DNA of 64,000 nucleotides, from the NCBI RefSeq assembly GCF_022921095.1, contig NZ_CP095053.1:3390501-3454500 (forward strand), written 5' to 3'. Under the pieces are notes generated by a model that was not told the DNA's origin, searched no databases, and saw only the letters and a program-made list of their open reading frames with translations. The position numbers were made by a program, and so were the translations under genes. Shown in pieces: positions 61,534-64,000 of the stretch (its first letter is position 1; every line of letters begins with the position of its first letter). Source of the stretch: Hymenobacter aerilatus. Lineage in GTDB: Bacteria; Bacteroidota; Bacteroidia; Cytophagales; Hymenobacteraceae.

Positions 61534-62083
61534 ACCTCCCCAACGTACGCAGGGCCAGTAGGCATAGCGCTACCGAGCCGGAAACTTTGATAGCACCGCG
61601 CAGCACCATGCCTTCTATTTCGGCTAGGGGCACGCGCACTACCTCAATGTTTTCGGTAGGGTCGAGGTGCTGCTCGGCTACGTGGTGGGCGTTGCGGGCC
61701 AGGTAGAAATAGATGCGGTTGGTGTCTTTGGTGGGGTTGTCGATGACTTCGGAAAGCAGCTCTAGGTCGCCGGCGTAGCCGGTTTCCTCTACCAGCTCGC
61801 GGGCAGCGGCTTGCAGGTGCTCGGTTTCGTGGGCATCTACTACCCCGCCGGGCAGCTCCAGCAAAATCTCGGCGGCGGCGTGCTTGTACTGGCGCACAAA
61901 CAGCACTTCATTGTCCGTAGTCAGCGGAAAAATCAGCACCACGTTGGGGCGCACGCTCACAAAGTAGTCGTCGAGCACGTGGCCGTTGGGCAGCTCCACA
62001 TGGTCGCGGCGGAGCGTGTACCATTTGTGCTCAAAGACGAGTTCCGATTGCAGGGTTTTCCAGGGGGTAATGTTGATAGGCAT
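61532..62083 (-). CDS. NUDIX hydrolase
   Basis: A 183-residue protein from the ATG at 62083, after which a family-like N-terminus begins; the frame extends to 62128. The NUDIX box is GGVVDAHETEHLQAAARELVEETG, one residue longer than the consensus spacing. The preceding strands (VSVRPNVVLIFPLTTDNEVLFVRQYKHAA) suggest an ADP-ribose pyrophosphatase-like member. The substrate cannot be assigned. Confidence 0.88.
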   Translation of the reverse strand: MPINITPWKTLQSELVFEHKWYTLRRDHVELPNGHVLDDYFVSVRPNVVLIFPLTTDNEVLFVRQYKHAAAEILLELPGGVVDAHETEHLQAAARELVEETGYAGDLELLSEVIDNPTKDTNRIYFYLARNAHHVAEQHLDPTENIEVVRVPLAEIEGMVLRGAIKVSGSVALCLLALRTLGR

Positions 62084-62139
62084 AGAAAGTAAAATGTCCA
62101 AGGGCGCAAGGTAGCGCCGCCCGGCCATTCGTCGCTGCC

Positions 62140-62168
62140 CCGGTCCGACGCCTGCGGCGTCGGACCGG
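62140..62168. repeat. Compact hairpin of the CGGTCCGACG type
   Basis: A perfect 13-base stem (62140-62152 with 62156-62168) with loop TGC. The same arm sequence occurs in the larger copy at 39810. It lies just downstream of the TonB receptor stop codon. Confidence 0.88.
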
Positions 62169-62174
62169 CAGACG

Positions 62175-64000
62175 TTAGAGCACTTGGTACGTCACCGTCA
62201 GGTAGTACAGCCCGCCCACGCTGGGGCCGCCCAGGAAAGAATAGTAGTATTTGTTCAGCATGTTGGTAGCACCCAGTTTAAAATTGAGTTGGGGCTTGGG
62301 TAGGGCGTAGCTTACTTGTGCATCGAGGCTGCTGAAGGCGGGCACGTAGCCGTTTACCAGGAAGGTTTGGGAGTAGTATCGGTCTTGCCAGTGGTAGTTC
62401 AGCCCGAAGCCGAAATGGTGGTAGGCATCTGGGTTGCCCAGGCTTAGGTTATAGGCCCAGCGTGGGGTATTGAAGCCGTCTTCCAGGCCGTCGCTGTTGG
62501 TGGTGCGGTCGAGGCGGGCGTAGGTGGCATTGGCGCCGGCTTGGTAGCCCTCCAGAAACGAGTAGCGTATACCGGCGCTACCACCGTAGTTATACACTTG
62601 GCTTTTGGAGTTGGTCCAGAGGCGGTAGCGGCTCTGGCTAGCGCGGGCGCTCAGGGCGGTGGCAATGGCGTTTAGGTTGTTGCCGGTGGCCGTGATGACC
62701 TCACCGGTGCCAGTGATGGGTACGTAAGCTTCTACCTGGGCAATGAAGTCGCGGTAGGCGTTGTAGTAGAAATCCACGTCCACCAGCAGCCTACCCTCTG
62801 GCAGCAGCGCCGTCTTGTAGCCCAGTTCCAACGACTTAATGTATTCGGGCTTGAGGTAGGTGTAGGTGTTCGGCTCCAGCAAACCTTGGTTTTGCGTAAT
62901 GGCCTGAGAGCGGCTCAACCCGCCGGTGTTCACACCCCGCGTCACGGCGGCGTTGAACGCGTCAATGCTGGTGCGTAGATAGCTGTTCTCAAACACCCCA
63001 TTCGACATCACTCGCAGGCCACCCACGCGCTGCACCTGCCCGCTGTTCACGTTGGAAAAGCCTTCAAACAAGCTCGGGAAGCGGTAGCCACTCTGGTAGC
63101 TCAGCCGGAAGTTGTGGCGCTGGGTAGGCGAGTATACGGCCGTGAAGCGCGGGTTGAAGCGGGTAGAAAAGTAATCGTTTTTGTCGGCGCGGCCGGTGGC
63201 GGTGAGGCGGACTTTATCCTGCCACAAGTGCGCGCCTACCTGCACAAAGCCGCCCGTTTTAGAGTAGGTTAGGTTGTCCTGAAGTGGGTCTTTGCCAGGA
63301 TTGGGGTTGCGGAAGTAGTTGCCGTCGGGCACTACCACGTAGGTGCGGTGGTCGGCGCCGGCTAGTAGGTCCAGCCACTGCGGAAAGCTGCCGCGGGGCC
63401 GGCGACGCAGAGCTTCTGCCACATTCACCTGGCCCTCGGCATGAATCAGGTCGGACTGCACGCGCAGGGCCGCACCCCGGTCCCAGTTGTTGATGTTTTG
63501 GAGTTGGCGTAGACGGTCCTGGAACGCGGGCGTGCCGGGCTGTAGCCTACCCGCATCGGCGGCGGCGCGGGCTGTGGCGTGAGCCTGGGCTACGGTTTGG
63601 CCGGCTTGGGTAGCGGCGTTCCAGGCGGCGGTGTATTCGCGGTTCCACATGGCGTCGGGCTTGAAGCTACGCTCCAGGTTTTCGCCCATGGAGCGCAGGT
63701 TGTAGCTCCGGCCGGTATTCTCGCGGGTGAGGTAGGCGCGGGCCTGCACCACTGGGCTGTTCAGCGAAATTCCGTGCTGCTGCACGCGGTAGTCTTGCAG
63801 CCGAAAGCGGTTGGAACGCTGGTAAATGTTGTCGAGGCTGCTGAAGCGGTAGGTATAGGCCAGTTCGGTGCGACTGTTCAGCTTGTAGTGCAGTGCGCCA
63901 TCTGTTTTGATGGTTTGCAGCGTGTAATCGGTCACGTCCTGCTCCCGGTAGCCGGTGCGCGCCACTTGGTAGGTTTTGCCGCCCAGCGTCAGGTTCGAGC
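62175..64000 (-). CDS. TonB-dependent receptor, C-terminal part only
   Basis: The outer-membrane barrel half of a TonB receptor. The frame is open to the right edge of the window and reads on without a start, so the signal peptide, carboxypeptidase-like domain and plug are outside. About 600 visible residues show many alternating strands (LAYTYRFSSLDNIY, RHNFRLSYQSGYRFPSLFE) and the barrel-closing end LGGPSVGGLYYLTVTYQVL. The motif SGYRFPSLFEGF is typical of the receptor barrel. It takes up a ligand that cannot be inferred; no SusD-like gene is adjacent. Confidence 0.92.
   Translation of the reverse strand, partial: SNLTLGGKTYQVARTGYREQDVTDYTLQTIKTDGALHYKLNSRTELAYTYRFSSLDNIYQRSNRFRLQDYRVQQHGISLNSPVVQARAYLTRENTGRSYNLRSMGENLERSFKPDAMWNREYTAAWNAATQAGQTVAQAHATARAAADAGRLQPGTPAFQDRLRQLQNINNWDRGAALRVQSDLIHAEGQVNVAEALRRRPRGSFPQWLDLLAGADHRTYVVVPDGNYFRNPNPGKDPLQDNLTYSKTGGFVQVGAHLWQDKVRLTATGRADKNDYFSTRFNPRFTAVYSPTQRHNFRLSYQSGYRFPSLFEGFSNVNSGQVQRVGGLRVMSNGVFENSYLRTSIDAFNAAVTRGVNTGGLSRSQAITQNQGLLEPNTYTYLKPEYIKSLELGYKTALLPEGRLLVDVDFYYNAYRDFIAQVEAYVPITGTGEVITATGNNLNAIATALSARASQSRYRLWTNSKSQVYNYGGSAGIRYSFLEGYQAGANATYARLDRTTNSDGLEDGFNTPRWAYNLSLGNPDAYHHFGFGLNYHWQDRYYSQTFLVNGYVPAFSSLDAQVSYALPKPQLNFKLGATNMLNKYYYSFLGGPSVGGLYYLTVTYQVL

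Overview
The window is a stretch of chromosome from a member of the Bacteroidota, most likely the Cytophagales and close to Hymenobacter. This is inferred from high GC with strongly biased codons, Bacteroidota -7 promoter boxes (TAnnTTTG) upstream of sucD, dnaX, ssrA and an M16 protease gene, a tmRNA without an encoded CCA whose tag reads GEYSYAMAA, a TonB receptor, lipoprotein RND adaptors and a retained DUF set typical of the group. Both window edges cut genes: adenine deaminase on the left and a TonB-dependent receptor on the right.

Layout. 0-8 kb: adenine deaminase, a single-domain response regulator, a cystathionine beta-synthase type enzyme, sucD, an AT-rich Asp-box lipoprotein and a flavin disulfide reductase. 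8.2-14.1 kb: a complete tripartite RND efflux set (adaptor, inner-membrane pump, outer-membrane factor). 14.3-22 kb: an outer-membrane barrel, then a minus-strand block with pheT, a coiled-coil protein, zapA, a candidate 6S RNA and rny, plus DUF1684 and RadC genes. 22-29.3 kb: metallophosphoesterase, lipoprotein, a frameshifted carboxypeptidase-regulatory-like gene, uvsE, an HPP membrane protein and a surface-antigen barrel. 29.4-37 kb: ssrA and dnaX (divergent), M16 protease, icd. 37.6-46.8 kb: a double ATPase ABC protein, acetyltransferase, porin-like protein, a five-gene GntR/ABC operon with a clear operator, msrB, DUF202, DinB. 47-57.6 kb: aldehyde dehydrogenase, aspartyl protease, aminotransferase, cytochrome b, alcohol dehydrogenase, a DUF1990 pair, endonuclease V, GluQ-like synthetase. 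57.7-64 kb: DPP IV-like peptidase, nitroreductase/pirin pair, NUDIX, TonB receptor.

Most of the window is core housekeeping and envelope biology. There is no phage, transposase, CRISPR array or integrative element. The accessory signal lies between genes: eight copies of a ~75-115 bp inverted-repeat element with compensatory arm changes and a conserved core, other palindromic repeats, and a diverged pair of structured non-coding repeats. Two genes (GluQ-like and the acetyltransferase) take their stop codon from such repeats. The hexamer CTACCC/GGGTAG is also clearly over-represented across genes and gaps.

The most specific mechanistic observation is in dnaX: a run of ten A at the end of the ATPase/collar part, where a -1 shift gives an immediate TAG, predicting a 419-residue gamma form beside the 711-residue tau form. 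I did not find a clearly new multi-gene system; the repeat family and the paired non-coding elements are the best candidates for undescribed biology.
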